64,000 nt of DNA from Breoghania sp. (GTDB lineage: Bacteria > Pseudomonadota > Alphaproteobacteria > Rhizobiales > Stappiaceae): NCBI RefSeq assembly GCF_030066895.1, contig NZ_JASJAV010000032.1, positions 1 to 64,000 on the forward strand, given 5' to 3'. The position numbers and the translations under genes were made by a program. Shown piece by piece: positions 10,732 to 20,309 of the stretch; within the stretch, counting starts at the first letter, position 1; the number at the start of each line of letters is the position of its first letter. The notes below the pieces were generated by a model. It was not told where the DNA came from. It saw only the letters and a program-made list of their open reading frames with translations, and did no database searches.

Positions 10732-12942
10732 CTAGCGTGCTACTGCGGTCTTATCCGGCTCGGCGATCTTACGCGTTGCAAGCGCGACAAGCTCCTCGCT
10801 CCGCCCTGGCGCCAGCCCCGGCGTGACGGGATGCGCCCGGGCCGCGCTCTGGATCAGATCCTGCATGTAGGACACGAATTCGTCGACAGACGCGCCGTGC
10901 AGGATGTGGACATAGGCCGAGCCGGTCGCGACACGCCACAGATAGTTACGGAAGCTCGCGTTCTCGGGCGCGATACCCCCTTTGGGCCAGCATAGCGTGC
11001 AACTTGCCGATCACCTGGAATTGTGCATCCGAGTCGGGGTTGAGGCCACGGGCGACAGGCTCGATCCGCGCGCAGTAAAGCGCGGTTTGCGAGTCGGTCA
11101 GGCGGGCGTAGGCACCTTCGTCGAGGCCGTATCTGGCCTCGCTCCCCTCGGCGGCAAGGAATTTCTCGATCCACCCCTGTTCGACGAGCACCATTCTTGG
11201 TCGAACTCCATGTCAGCTCGCTCTTTCGTCTGGGTATCGAGCAGTCCCCAATCGACCGGATCGAACAGCTGGTCTGTCCGCAGCAATTCCTGCACCACCG
11301 AAATATTGATGTTGCGGTACAGCTGGAAATTTACATGGCGTAGGAACTCCCTCTCCTTCGCGCGCGGAAGGAAATCGGGTACCTTGTCGCCCCACCCTGT
11401 ACACTCGGGATCAAACGGCAGATCATCCAAGGCGTTGGCGTACCCTTCGACACCGTCGTACAGGTCGACTGCATCCACCAAGCCCACGCCCAGAAGCCGC
11501 GTGACGTTGTGCGCTGCGGCGAAGAAACGCGGAGAATTGGAGTCCTCTACTTTCGGTTCATCGGGCACGACGGCGACCTTCGCTGGACGAAGCTGCACAG
11601 GGGCACCCTGTACCAGAGCAGTCCAGGTCCGCGTCTTCAACAACGCGTCGAGTTCGTCGTAAGCCACATTCCGGGCCGCTATGCTGCCGCTCGGCTCGAC
11701 TACGCCGCGAGCCGAGCGCAAGAACATACAACGCCAGATCAGTATGACCACCGGGTCGATGTGGCCCAGTGCGAAGGCCTCGACCACCAGCGGTTTCTCC
11801 CATAGGGCTTGGTCGAAGAACGCCTTGCCATCGAAGAGAACGTCGCCCACTAGCAATGCGAAGGAAGCATCGATCACCGGATTGGGCGCCGGCAGCAGCC
11901 GGTCTCGGGCCGCTGCCAAGATAGTCGCGACGTCGTTGTCGAATGGTTGCGAACGCTTGACCAATATCAGATAGGTTGCGGTCGCCTTCCCCCGCCGCTC
12001 CCCCGAAAGTATGTCCCTGACAATCGTTGTCTCATCGTCGGCAAGGTCGGATTCGGAGACGCTGAATTCATCCGGAAGCCGACAGCCTTCCAGCGCTCCA
12101 GTACCCACCACCGCGTCCGCTGACACGTGCATTCTGGTAGCTGCGTTTGCCGACAAGAAGCGCCGCGTAGAGAAACGATAGCGGTGTTGCATGCGCGGCT
12201 GCGTCGATCTCCAGAGACGGAACGATTGCCGCATCCGAGAGGCCCGGTATTCCCTACCGTTCGGCAAGCGACGTCTTGGGGCTGTCATTGCTGCTCCATG
12301 GGGCGGAGCGGCTGCGGTCCTCGCGCACTCCCGCAACGCCAAAGACACCCTCTGCCTCCCAGGGAAGGACCTGATCCGATGAGACCTGACGTAGGCGCGC
12401 ATACCGCAGGGCATCGTCAAAGGCGACCCGACCCGTGATATTGAACCCCGCGGCACTAAGCTTCTCGCCCCACGTTTCGTACTGCCGTTGCAGCCGCAGC
12501 GCCCTGGCGTCGCGGGGTTGCAGGCGCAGGGTGTACTGGATCGTCGGCGCCGAAAACTCGGCAAGAGCGTCATCGGTCAGTCTAAACTCACGCAGCCGTA
12601 TGCCGTTGGCGATACGGTCCAGAGATTGTATCCTATCAGAGAGGTATGACGACGTCGACTTGTTATATATGTCAAATTGCAGGTGGAAAGGGGCATTGTC
12701 GCCGACGCCTGTGGCGAGTCCGGCTGCATAGAAAGCATGAACGGTTTGCTGCTCGACAGCATCCTCGTACAAAACTTATACGTCCCAATGAAGCGACGAC
12801 GCTTCTCTAAGATCACCATCGCGTGCTGCGGCGCTACAACGGCTGCTGGAGTAACGTCGTGTCGAAGTTCCCCAACTGCGCGCGGGGCCGACACAGCTAA
12901 CAACGCCAGCGCGGCAAGCAGCCAGAGCCTTCCAAAATGCAT
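10732..12942 (-). pseudogene. N-terminal part of giant exported protein with Sec signal peptide
   Basis: Starts at ATG 12942 with AGGA four bases upstream. Residues 1-24 form a typical Sec signal peptide (MHFGRLWLLAALALLAVSAP..), so the product is exported. Downstream frame changes occur near 12770, 12260, 11195 and at CCCCCTTT near 10976, after which the frame runs to a TAG at 10732-10734. The frame stays coding beyond that TAG with no new start, so the stop is probably a former CAG. No domain is recognised; the middle section is helical. It is second in the minus-strand arm, 63 bases after the gene ending at 13006. Together with the two segments to its left it could encode about 2,500 residues. 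Confidence 0.55.
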
Positions 12943-13005
12943 GATCCTGACAATCCAAAATGCGAGCCGGTGGAGCGTGTCGCATGGAGTGCCTCCTGCA
13001 GCTGG

Positions 13006-13745
13006 CTAGATCGTGACGTCGAAGATCTGCTGCCTGTCGCTCTTCGGTGCCACCGTGAACGGATGAGACTTGATGGGACCTGCAGCACTGTCATCTTCGG
13101 CCTTCAATCTAAGCTCGGTGGCGGGCCGTCCAGTGGCCAAGGTGGGCTCGAATTTGGACATTTTTACCGACGCCTGAATAATGGTCCTGACCCTCTTTCC
13201 ATCGACGTACCAGGAATGAGAGGGAAAGCGTGACCCGTTGGCGATCAGCTTGAAGTCGCCTTGGCGCTCGACGAGCGCATGTTCGCACCATACCCAGGGT
13301 ACGTGGCGCGGGGACCATCCATCTTTGATCCCAATGTCGTTAGTATGTTGTCCGGCCCGGAACTTGATCAGATCGCCTGCGACGAATCGATACCCGGGCG
13401 GCACGGACAACATGGTTGCGGGATGCGGTTCCCCCTTCACAATCCGGGACAAGGCGCTCGATTCACCGGGGTAAAACGTTGGGTCGTCAGGCAGCTTCAT
13501 CCCTACGAGCCAAGGAACTTTCGCAGGATCTGCCGGTGGCGTGTGGCCCGGGTCCAGAATCTGTTCCGCAAGAATCCCGTTTGGTACGATCCGGTATTGA
13601 AGCAAGGTTCGGAACTGCTTAGTTGAACGGAAATCGTCCGGAAGAAGGGGGCCTGGTCGCCGATTGCTGGTTGAAACTAGGCATACCATAACCCGGAAGG
13701 GTCAGTAGATCCCGCGCGCCGCCAACCAGGATTTCTTTGAAAAAA
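13006..13745 (-). pseudogene. Hypothetical protein, first gene of the minus-strand arm
   Basis: A frame of about 227 codons ends in TAG at 13006-13008. The N-terminal part lies in another frame (about 13640-13745) that begins just after an AGGAG and a T7 run, so the start codon is unclear and a frameshift near 13640 is likely. The N-terminal stretch contains GARDLLTLPGYGMPSF. The rest is polar with several aromatic residues (PWVWCEHALVE) and a C-terminus rich in beta-type residues. I do not recognise a family. Its position directly after the AT-rich divergent gap makes it the probable leader gene of the arm. Confidence 0.45.
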
Positions 13746-14150
13746 ACTCCTAGATCTTCGGAAGCCCCTCATAATCGATCCAACTTACCGACGTTATCGT
13801 CACCAGACGCGGCAGACCACCGCCTTGCGCACGGACGATGTTTGGGGTCGCCAAGACACCGCCAATCCAAACAAGCACTAATCTGCGGCTGGGAAGCTGC
13901 TCCATGTTTACGCGACACTCACCTTACTAGAGTTTGTCACCTTCGATCGAGAGCTCCCTCTTGCTGAGGAAATTTAATCCAGGGCCAGTCTTTCGACGAT
14001 CAGATGCAGTATTTCTTGCGAATAAAAATAATACTTCTGATCTAAAATGCGGGAATTTTGATATTATCGTCTACCATAGACAGAAAATATCTCACCAGAA
14101 TATGACAAAGTTAAATTAATTATACAAATTTTTTAATGTTCTGTGTTGGC
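13746..14150. promoter_or_regulatory. AT-rich divergent intergenic region
   Basis: About 400 bases without a credible gene between minus-strand genes to the left and mostly plus-strand genes to the right. The section 13960-14140 is strikingly AT-rich for this window, with runs such as AATTAATTATACAAATTTTT. It probably carries promoters for one or both arms, and such AT-rich islands are often silencing-protein targets in transferred DNA. No palindromic operator stands out. Confidence 0.45.
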
Positions 14151-14482
14151 TCAGCGCCCCCCAAACTCAGTATTCTGTCTCCACATAGCCCCCGAACAAT
14201 CGTAGGCGACCGCCGCCCCGCTCACCTCCTCGACAACCCGGACGCCTATCTCGCTGATGTTCGGTGCCACGAGGAGCGTGGGGGGGGGGGCAGGACGTTC
14301 GTCGTGCTCGCGATCGGGAAATTCGCCCTGAGATCGGTGAGCGTCGATCCGCCCGGGGCGTCATTCTGCACAAGCGGCCAGTTGGTGTGCGCTCCGCTAC
14401 GGAAGTGGATGCTATCGGTGAAGACAGAGAGCGCCACCTGCTGGTGTGACAGCCAGAGCAACTTCTCCGCTGTCTTTTCCAT
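14151..14482 (-). pseudogene. Fragment of a small hypothetical protein containing a C11 tract
   Basis: On the minus strand a frame starting at ATG 14482 gives a protein-like sequence up to a run of eleven C (14280-14290). After the run, a different frame reads protein-like (LLVAPNISEIGVRVVEE) to a TGA at 14151-14153. Nine or twelve C would join the two parts into one product of about 110 residues. No family is recognised and no ribosome-binding site is visible. The opposite strand is also open here, so strand assignment is tentative. Confidence 0.3.
14280..14290. repeat. Poly-G tract, 11 G
   Basis: Eleven G on the plus strand (C on the minus strand) inside the small minus-strand fragment. 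A tract of nine or twelve would restore that reading frame, so it behaves like a possible slippage switch. Confidence 0.85.
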
Positions 14483-14504
14483 ACCAGCGTGTGGGGTTCA
14501 TAGG

Positions 14505-14678
14505 TCTCTCAGCAACGAAAATTTCTCGGGCGTCTACTTCCACGCGCAGGATCTGCGCGACATTGATTTCTCAGGCGCGGCATTCCGGGGATGCGCCTTC
14601 GATTTCGCCCTAATCGAAGAGGCAGTGTTTCGCGGCGCGCTGGTGGATCGTGCCGTCCTCTTCAAGGCGAGCGGCTGA
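14505..14678 (+). pseudogene. Pentapeptide-repeat protein fragment
   Basis: From 14520 ten consecutive five-residue units fit the pentapeptide pattern, with a hydrophobic residue at the second position of each (NFSGV YFHAQ DLRDI, then DFSGA AFRGC). This predicts a right-handed quadrilateral beta-helix. The frame ends in TGA at 14676-14678 but stays open in the same phase into the next gene at 14712, so TGA may replace CGA or TGG. No start or ribosome-binding site is visible, and the 5' part appears lost. Pentapeptide proteins can act as DNA mimics or scaffolds; no specific function can be given. Confidence 0.5.
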
Positions 14679-14711
14679 CCGAAGGTAGCCGCGCGCTCAT
14701 ACCGCGCTGCG

Positions 14712-15299
14712 ATGGACAACCACGACACTGAACGCAGGCCGTCTCCGATGCCGGCACCTTTATTTGAAAGCTGGGCGACGTTCTCGGAGGCCCATCATCT
14801 TCCGGAATCCATGATACTGCTCCCTGACCTGAAGGTCGTGAACCTGTTGCCCGAGTTGCGGACGGAACTGCGCGCCGGGCGGCTAGCCATAGGCCGATAC
14901 CCAGTGTTGCAAATCGAACTCAACTGCATGTCGGCCCTCGATACGCTCGAGCGGCACTGGGAACGAGCCCTCAGCAGATATGCCACCGGTGACAATCGCG
15001 CCCTGCTTGAACCATGCGCCGCGACGCTGGCGCAGCTGGAGAACTACCGCGATTTTCTTGACGCCCAATTCCATTCGGATCACCGCTTGGTGCCGTTCCC
15101 CCTTCTCGATGCCGCGCATGCCGCGGCACGGCGCGCGGGCATTAGCCTGTTTCCCAACGGTCATGCTCGGTGCGAATTTGCGACGAACCGCGATGGGAGG
15201 CTCGACATCCGCGGCCGTGACGACATCCACCGGGGGTACAACCCTGCTGTAGTACAGACCGAGGCCTGCTTCCGATTCATCCGCGTTTTCGAGGAGTAA
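14712..15299 (+). CDS. Hypothetical protein, 195 residues
   Basis: An intact frame from ATG 14712 to TAA 15297-15299, with an alternative ATG at 14750. The product is soluble and mostly helical, with no recognisable motif. Its 3' end contains the GAGGAG ribosome-binding site of the next gene, whose TTG start is six bases after this stop, so the two are an operon pair. It lies in phase with the pentapeptide fragment, which may once have been its N-terminal domain. It may be an adaptor for the giant ATPase-helicase that follows, but that rests only on adjacency. Confidence 0.55.
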   Translation: MDNHDTERRPSPMPAPLFESWATFSEAHHLPESMILLPDLKVVNLLPELRTELRAGRLAIGRYPVLQIELNCMSALDTLERHWERALSRYATGDNRALLEPCAATLAQLENYRDFLDAQFHSDHRLVPFPLLDAAHAAARRAGISLFPNGHARCEFATNRDGRLDIRGRDDIHRGYNPAVVQTEACFRFIRVFEE

Positions 15300-15304
15300 G
15301 TCGA

Positions 15305-15937
15305 TTGGGTCGCATTGAGCGCGAATGGTGGGCAGAAGCATACGACAGTGTTAGCCGCCATAGATGGTTGCATGTATACGGGCCGCCGCATGGTGGCAAA
15401 AGCACGTTTCTCAAGACGCTGCAGGATTATCTCGGTAGGCAGACTAGCGCGCGGATTGTAACTGTGAACGCGGAAGACGGGATCTCTGCGCTTCTGCATG
15501 CGGCAAATGTTCCCGCGAGGTGCAACGAGGCGACCAACCTCTGGTACGCCCTTAGCGACGTTGCCGGAAGAGAGACTGGCCACCTCTATGTTCTAGTCGA
15601 CGATATCGCCCCCTGGCTTATGTCGAACAATGACTGGGATAGCTTGGTAAAGGGGGTTCGCGCTGAATGGGCCGGGCTCGACGCGAGGCTGCATCTCGTT
15701 ACCACTACCGCCTTCACCGGCACTATAGGCGGCGGCATGCCGAATGATTTCCTCGAGATGACGGCGTCGGGCCTTCCATTTCCCGGCGAAGACTACGTAT
15801 ACGAAGAACTCGGGCGTCTCGCCGCGCGTCTCGATCCGATCAAATTTGAAGACCACCTCGAGACCGTACTTCGGGAAACCGACGGACATCCTGGGCTGGT
15901 CATCGACCTGCTGGATGCGATCGCTGCCGGCGAATGA
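15305..15937 (+). pseudogene. STAND-type NTPase domain: N-terminal part of the giant helicase protein
   Basis: Starts at TTG 15305, chosen because GAGGAG at 15291-15296 lies eight bases upstream. Visible motifs: Walker A GPPHGGKST (about residue 25), Walker B YVLVDDI, a sensor-like LHLVTTT, and the GHPGLV segment characteristic of STAND/NACHT-like signalling ATPases. The frame is closed by TGA at 15935-15937 and TAG at 15947-15949. Both lie in phase with the next 1,500 bases of coding sequence and fit former TGG and CAG codons, so I treat this as the N-terminal domain of one polypeptide ending at 20276. A separate STAND protein followed by another gene is the alternative. Confidence 0.7.
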
Positions 15938-15949
15938 CCAGCCTCGTAG

Positions 15950-17461
15950 CGCACGTTTGTCGACACTGCCGTGCGCACCGGAATCGAACTTATCCGCGGT
16001 TACGAACAGAAGTTGCTGGACGACCTGTTCCCTTGGAGAGACAGTAGCAGGGTCCGGGCCGTGCGTCATACGGAGGTAGTCAGCGCGGCATTGCAGTACT
16101 TCCTTCTGGACCCCGGCAGCGCTGGGGCAGCACCAGCCTGTGCGGTCTCGTTTCGCCGGTCGCTCGGGCTGGTGATGCGGGAAGCAGTCGAACTTGCCGG
16201 ACATGCGATGGACAAGCCGGCGAAGGGCCTGAGCTTGAAGGTACCTTACCTGAACTGGGTGTCCTTTGGCGAGGTAGAATGGCTGTACTCCAAGCTGGAC
16301 TATATCCGTGGCGAACGCGCGCCCGACTTACGCCAGCAGGAAAGCCGCCGAAAACAGGCCGATGACAAGCATGTCAAGCTGGTCCGCGAGCTTGCTGAGG
16401 AATATTTCTGCAATACCGAGCGCGGGCGGGCCAGACAGACCGTCATCGAGGGCGATTGCAAAGCGATCATCGAAGGCCGCTACTATTCGCTTACGCTGGC
16501 GAGTCACCAGGAACATTCCGTCGCCGCGGCCGAAGCCCGTGGCGAGACGACGGTCAACGCTGAGAAGGTTGTGCGCGACACCCTGCGCATCTTTCTGGGT
16601 GTGCCCGAGAAGATTCGCGAACTCTGGCAGAGGGACTTCGCGATCCTGCGCCAGATCTCGGATGCCGGAAACGACGCTCTGCCCGACATCCGCGAACAGG
16701 GCATGCTTGCCGACATTGTAACCGAAGAAGAGCCGTTCGGCTTCATCCTGCTGCAGAACGAAGGCCATGAAATCAACGACTCGGTACGAACCTACTTTCG
16801 CGCCCCTGAGAACCGGAGCTGGGTTGTTCACGAGGTTGGGCGGATGGTTCAGGCGCTCGTCGACCTACAGAAGCAAGGCATCGTCCACCGACTGATCAAC
16901 CGCAGCACCCTGCGCTGGGGCGAGAGCGGCCGCCAAGTGCGATTGCGCCTAGGCGGATTCGAACTGGTGACGAGTGCGTACACGCATGACTGTCTTCGCG
17001 AAGATGAAGACGAAGCGTCGCAAATCAAAAAGATCACGGCCCAGCGGCTGGCTGATCTAGTCGGCATGAAACGAAACCGAATATTCTGCGAGTCGGCCAC
17101 ACAATATTTCTTCTGTGCCGATGATGATGGCGGGATGGCATCCGGAGAAGTGGAAAAGACCTCCTACATGCCGCAGACAGCTGTCTTCGCCCTTTGCATG
17201 ATTCTGTGCGACCTGTTTCTGGGCCCGCCGCGGGAAGCGGACATCAAGGCCTTCGAAGCTGCCGATAACGGCCACGAAGTGGCGGAGGTGTTGAGAATTC
17301 TGTTGCAGAACTACAAGGCTGATATCGTCGCAGCCACTTCAGACATCGTAACCCCGACGTTGCGCGACATCCTTTTGTCCGACCTCGAACCCGATACCGC
17401 CAGCCGTCCCACGGCGATCGACCTCTCGGCAGAGATTGTCCTCAAAGCCCATGAACTCTAA
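15950..17461 (+). pseudogene. Kinase-like (pseudokinase) domain of the giant helicase protein
   Basis: Continuous frame in phase with the STAND part. The second half has the layout of a protein-kinase C-lobe: LVDLQKQGIVHRLINRSTL aligns with the HRD catalytic loop (IVHRDIKPSN), and RLRLGGFEL sits where DFG is expected. The catalytic Asp (HRL for HRD) and the DFG Asp are both absent, so it is predicted to be a non-catalytic pseudokinase. About 270 unrecognised helical residues precede it. TAA at 17459-17461 closes the frame, but coding continues in phase, so it may be a former CAA. Confidence 0.6.
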
Positions 17462-18562
17462 GTCGAATATGAACCGCAGGTCAACACCACTTACATCCTG
17501 ACCTACGACGCGGATAACACGTTGAACGAATTGGGCCGCAACCTCCGTTACCTTCTAGGGTTCAACCCTGAGGGCAACGACGCGAAGACCAAGCTCCAGA
17601 ATTTCCTAGAGGCACAGTTGCGTTCCGCCACGCATATGTTTTGCGATCCGGCCGGTTTCGGGCGTTTCGTCAAAGACCGCTCGACCCCTAGGCATGAGAA
17701 GGCCAAGTTGGTCATTTCATGCCAGCAGGGTTTGAATTTCTACTGCGACTTAGCAGGCGAGGAATACGGGTTGCCATCCTTCAATGGACGGGTGCTGGTG
17801 CTGCGCTATACGCTCGACCGGCTAAACCACACCCTGTCCGGACTGGTCGACAAACGCGCCAGCGTCGAGTTTCCAAGCACGGCCTTCAGGCTCGTGCCGT
17901 CCGACAATGCGCACACCGTGAGTGGAGACCCTACGGACCTCGCACGGGATGGAACCGGATGCGGGAACTGGCGGGAATTACTGCGGGTTCTGGTCGATCC
18001 CAGGGTACCTATTCCGCTTCAGGCTGTGTATGACGCGCTGCAGTTCGTGACCGAAATCGAGTTGCAGGAACGGTTGCTGATGCATTTTCCGGTGAAAGTG
18101 CAGAAATCCGTCGACTCCGGGCATTTCTGCCGCATTGTCCTAGACACTGAGCGCTTCAACTGGAAATCGGACCGCGATCCCTACAAGAGCCTGCTTTTCC
18201 TGGATGCCCGGATGAAGGCCGAGACATTTTTTCAGGTAAAGATACTGGAATGGCTTGAAAAGCAGAACAATGCACAGGAGGCGCGGATTTCGTTCCGCAA
18301 GAAAGGAACGGATATCAATGTGTCGCTCCCGATCCAGCCGAACGATGTGCGGCCGGGCTTCATTCTGATATGCCCCACCCTGCGGGATCTTGAAGGCGAA
18401 GGCGAACTCAGATTTGCCGACGATCAGGGCATACAGTCGCTTTATGCGGCAAGACAAGCAGCGCTGGTCCGCTTGCGGTACAACAGCGATGTGCTCGCCC
18501 AACTCGACAGCCCGCATCCTACGATGGCCCTGTCGCGGACGCGTCCGGAAAAATTTGGCTAG
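17462..18562 (+). pseudogene. Linker region between kinase-like and helicase domains
   Basis: About 365 codons in phase with both neighbours, closed by TAG at 18560-18562 just before the helicase P-loop. The TAG sits in FG-stop-GLKGRTRDI, which fits a former CAG. Its position immediately before an SF1 motif I matches the N-terminal accessory region of UPF1-like helicases. No catalytic motif is visible. Confidence 0.5.
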
Positions 18563-20276
18563 GGGCTCAAGGGGCGTACCCGCGACATCATTTTGGGCAT
18601 GATAGACGCCCATCCGTTGTTCCTGCTGCAGAGTCCACCTGGAACCGGGAAGACCCGCGCCCTGTCCGAAGCGATTTTTCACGTTCTTGCAAAGGGAGAG
18701 TCAAGCGCAAAGATCTTCGTCTCGGCGCAAAGCCACGCCTCGGTCGACACGACGCTGCAACGCATAGCTAAGACGTTCCGCGACAAGCTCTCCGAAGATA
18801 TCGGCGAGCGCTTTCACATGATTCGCTACATGTCGGCAGTCGATAAGGAACGCATCGCTTCTTCGGTGCGCGACGGTTTCGCGCTGGACTCAGTGGTTGC
18901 GAGGGTGGCGCGGCGGATGCGCAGTAAGGCTGACGAAGAACTTGACCGCCTGCTCCTACGATCCGGGGACGAGCCGAGCTGGCAATCCATGCGGCGCACG
19001 GCTTTGCAGCTGCTGCGGAATGCCTCCAACGAGTTCTTTGACGAGATCGAGCGGCGCGTGCAGAGGAATGCCAGTCTGCACTTCACCACCAGTTCCGCTG
19101 TACACGACGACACGATCAGCATGTTCGGTATGGAGGGCAAATTCCACACCGCCGTGATCGAGGAGGCAGCCAAGGTCTGGGGCGCGAGCCTCATCCAACC
19201 GCTGATCATGGCGCGTAAGGGCATCCTTATCGGCGATCACAAGCAGATCGGTCCGTTCGATTCCGCACGCTACAATCGGCTGGCCATCATGGCCTGCGGT
19301 GGAGATCCCAACGATGGCTTGCCGGGTCACCTGACGAAAGAAGCCGATCCGATCTTCCCTCAATACCGCGACGAACCCATGGCCATGGCGAACTGGTTGG
19401 AAACCTTCCGGCGCATCTTCGTGCGGTACGAATCCGGTGCACTGGAACGGAAGCAGAGTGGCGTCCGCATGGCCGATACGCTAGACACCCGGTTCCGGTC
19501 GACCCGCGAAATCGGCGAACTAGTCAGCCATGCCTTTTATGATCGCAAAGTCGTCTATGGAGACGTCGCCCGTGATATGGAAAGGCGCCTGATTGGTACC
19601 GAGGGCTTCGGCGCTGTCGGGGGGGGGGCTGCTCTGGCTGAACACGCAGAACCTCGACTCATCGCATCATCACGTGCCGCGCGGCGACGGACGGATCGAG
19701 AACGCGGGCGAGGCGCGCATATTGCAGCGTTTGCTCTCGCGGTTCCGCCGGCGTGACGGCATCGCAGATCCCGAAGAGCCTGATATCCCCATCAACGGAA
19801 GGCTTCTGATCCTATCGCCCTGCCGCAGTCAGATCCAGAAGATCTCCCGGATCCTGACGGACGACCCGACACGATACGGCTTTTCGCAGAACCGCGAAGA
19901 GGCGTTGATCCAGATCGCCAGTTGCTGCACCAGCATCGACGCCGCGCAAAGCATGGAAGCTGATACGGTCATCGTTTCCTGCGTACGCTCGGTATCGGCC
20001 GATGACCGCGACTATCCCAGCCGGGATAGCCATGTCGACGCTGCGGAATGGAACCTAGTGATGCGGCGCAATTTCGGCTTCATGACAGAACCGGAGCGGA
20101 TCAACGTGATGTTCTTGCGCGCGAGGCTTCAACTGATCTGCATCGGCAATTTTGATCACTTCGGCAGCATCTCTGGCGTGGTCGAAGACTGGGCGAAGAC
20201 GCATGGGGCCAGTTCGCCGCAGGCCACGGCGATTGAACAGCGACAAGGGTTCTGGGCCCGGCTAACCGGTATTTAA
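18563..20276 (+). pseudogene. Superfamily 1 (UPF1/COG1112-like) helicase domain, frame-broken at poly-G
   Basis: Role: ATP-dependent unwinding of nucleic acid. Motifs in order: I SPPGTGKT, Ia VSAQSHASVDTTL, II VIEEAAK, III LIGDHKQIGPF, IV LDTRFRSTREI, then after a frame change V/VI INVMFLRARLQLICIGN. The frame change falls exactly on a run of ten G (19619-19628); nine or twelve G would join the halves. The gene ends in TAA at 20276. With the preceding segments it makes one protein of about 1,650 residues: STAND, pseudokinase, linker, helicase. A helicase joined to a kinase domain is the layout of the large protein of the Mokosh anti-phage system. The STAND part is an addition to that layout. 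Confidence 0.75.
19619..19628. repeat. Poly-G tract, 10 G, inside the helicase gene
   Basis: Ten G at the exact point where the helicase changes frame. In-frame lengths would be nine or twelve. It is either a phase-variation type switch or a homopolymer error. Confidence 0.9.
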
Positions 20277-20309
20277 AGGATCAGGACGGCGTGATCGTGG
20301 AGCTGAAAC

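Noticed and set aside
3689-13626. Numerous plus-strand open frames across 3.7-13.6 kb
   Set aside because: They run opposite to a continuous minus-strand coding signal and lack ribosome-binding sites and family motifs; they are complementary-strand shadows in GC-rich DNA.
3589-20276. Calling the island a Zorya system
   Set aside because: Only a proton-channel-like protein and a helicase are shared in general terms; no ZorB-type OmpA-domain protein or SNF2-type ZorD is visible, and the helicase is SF1.
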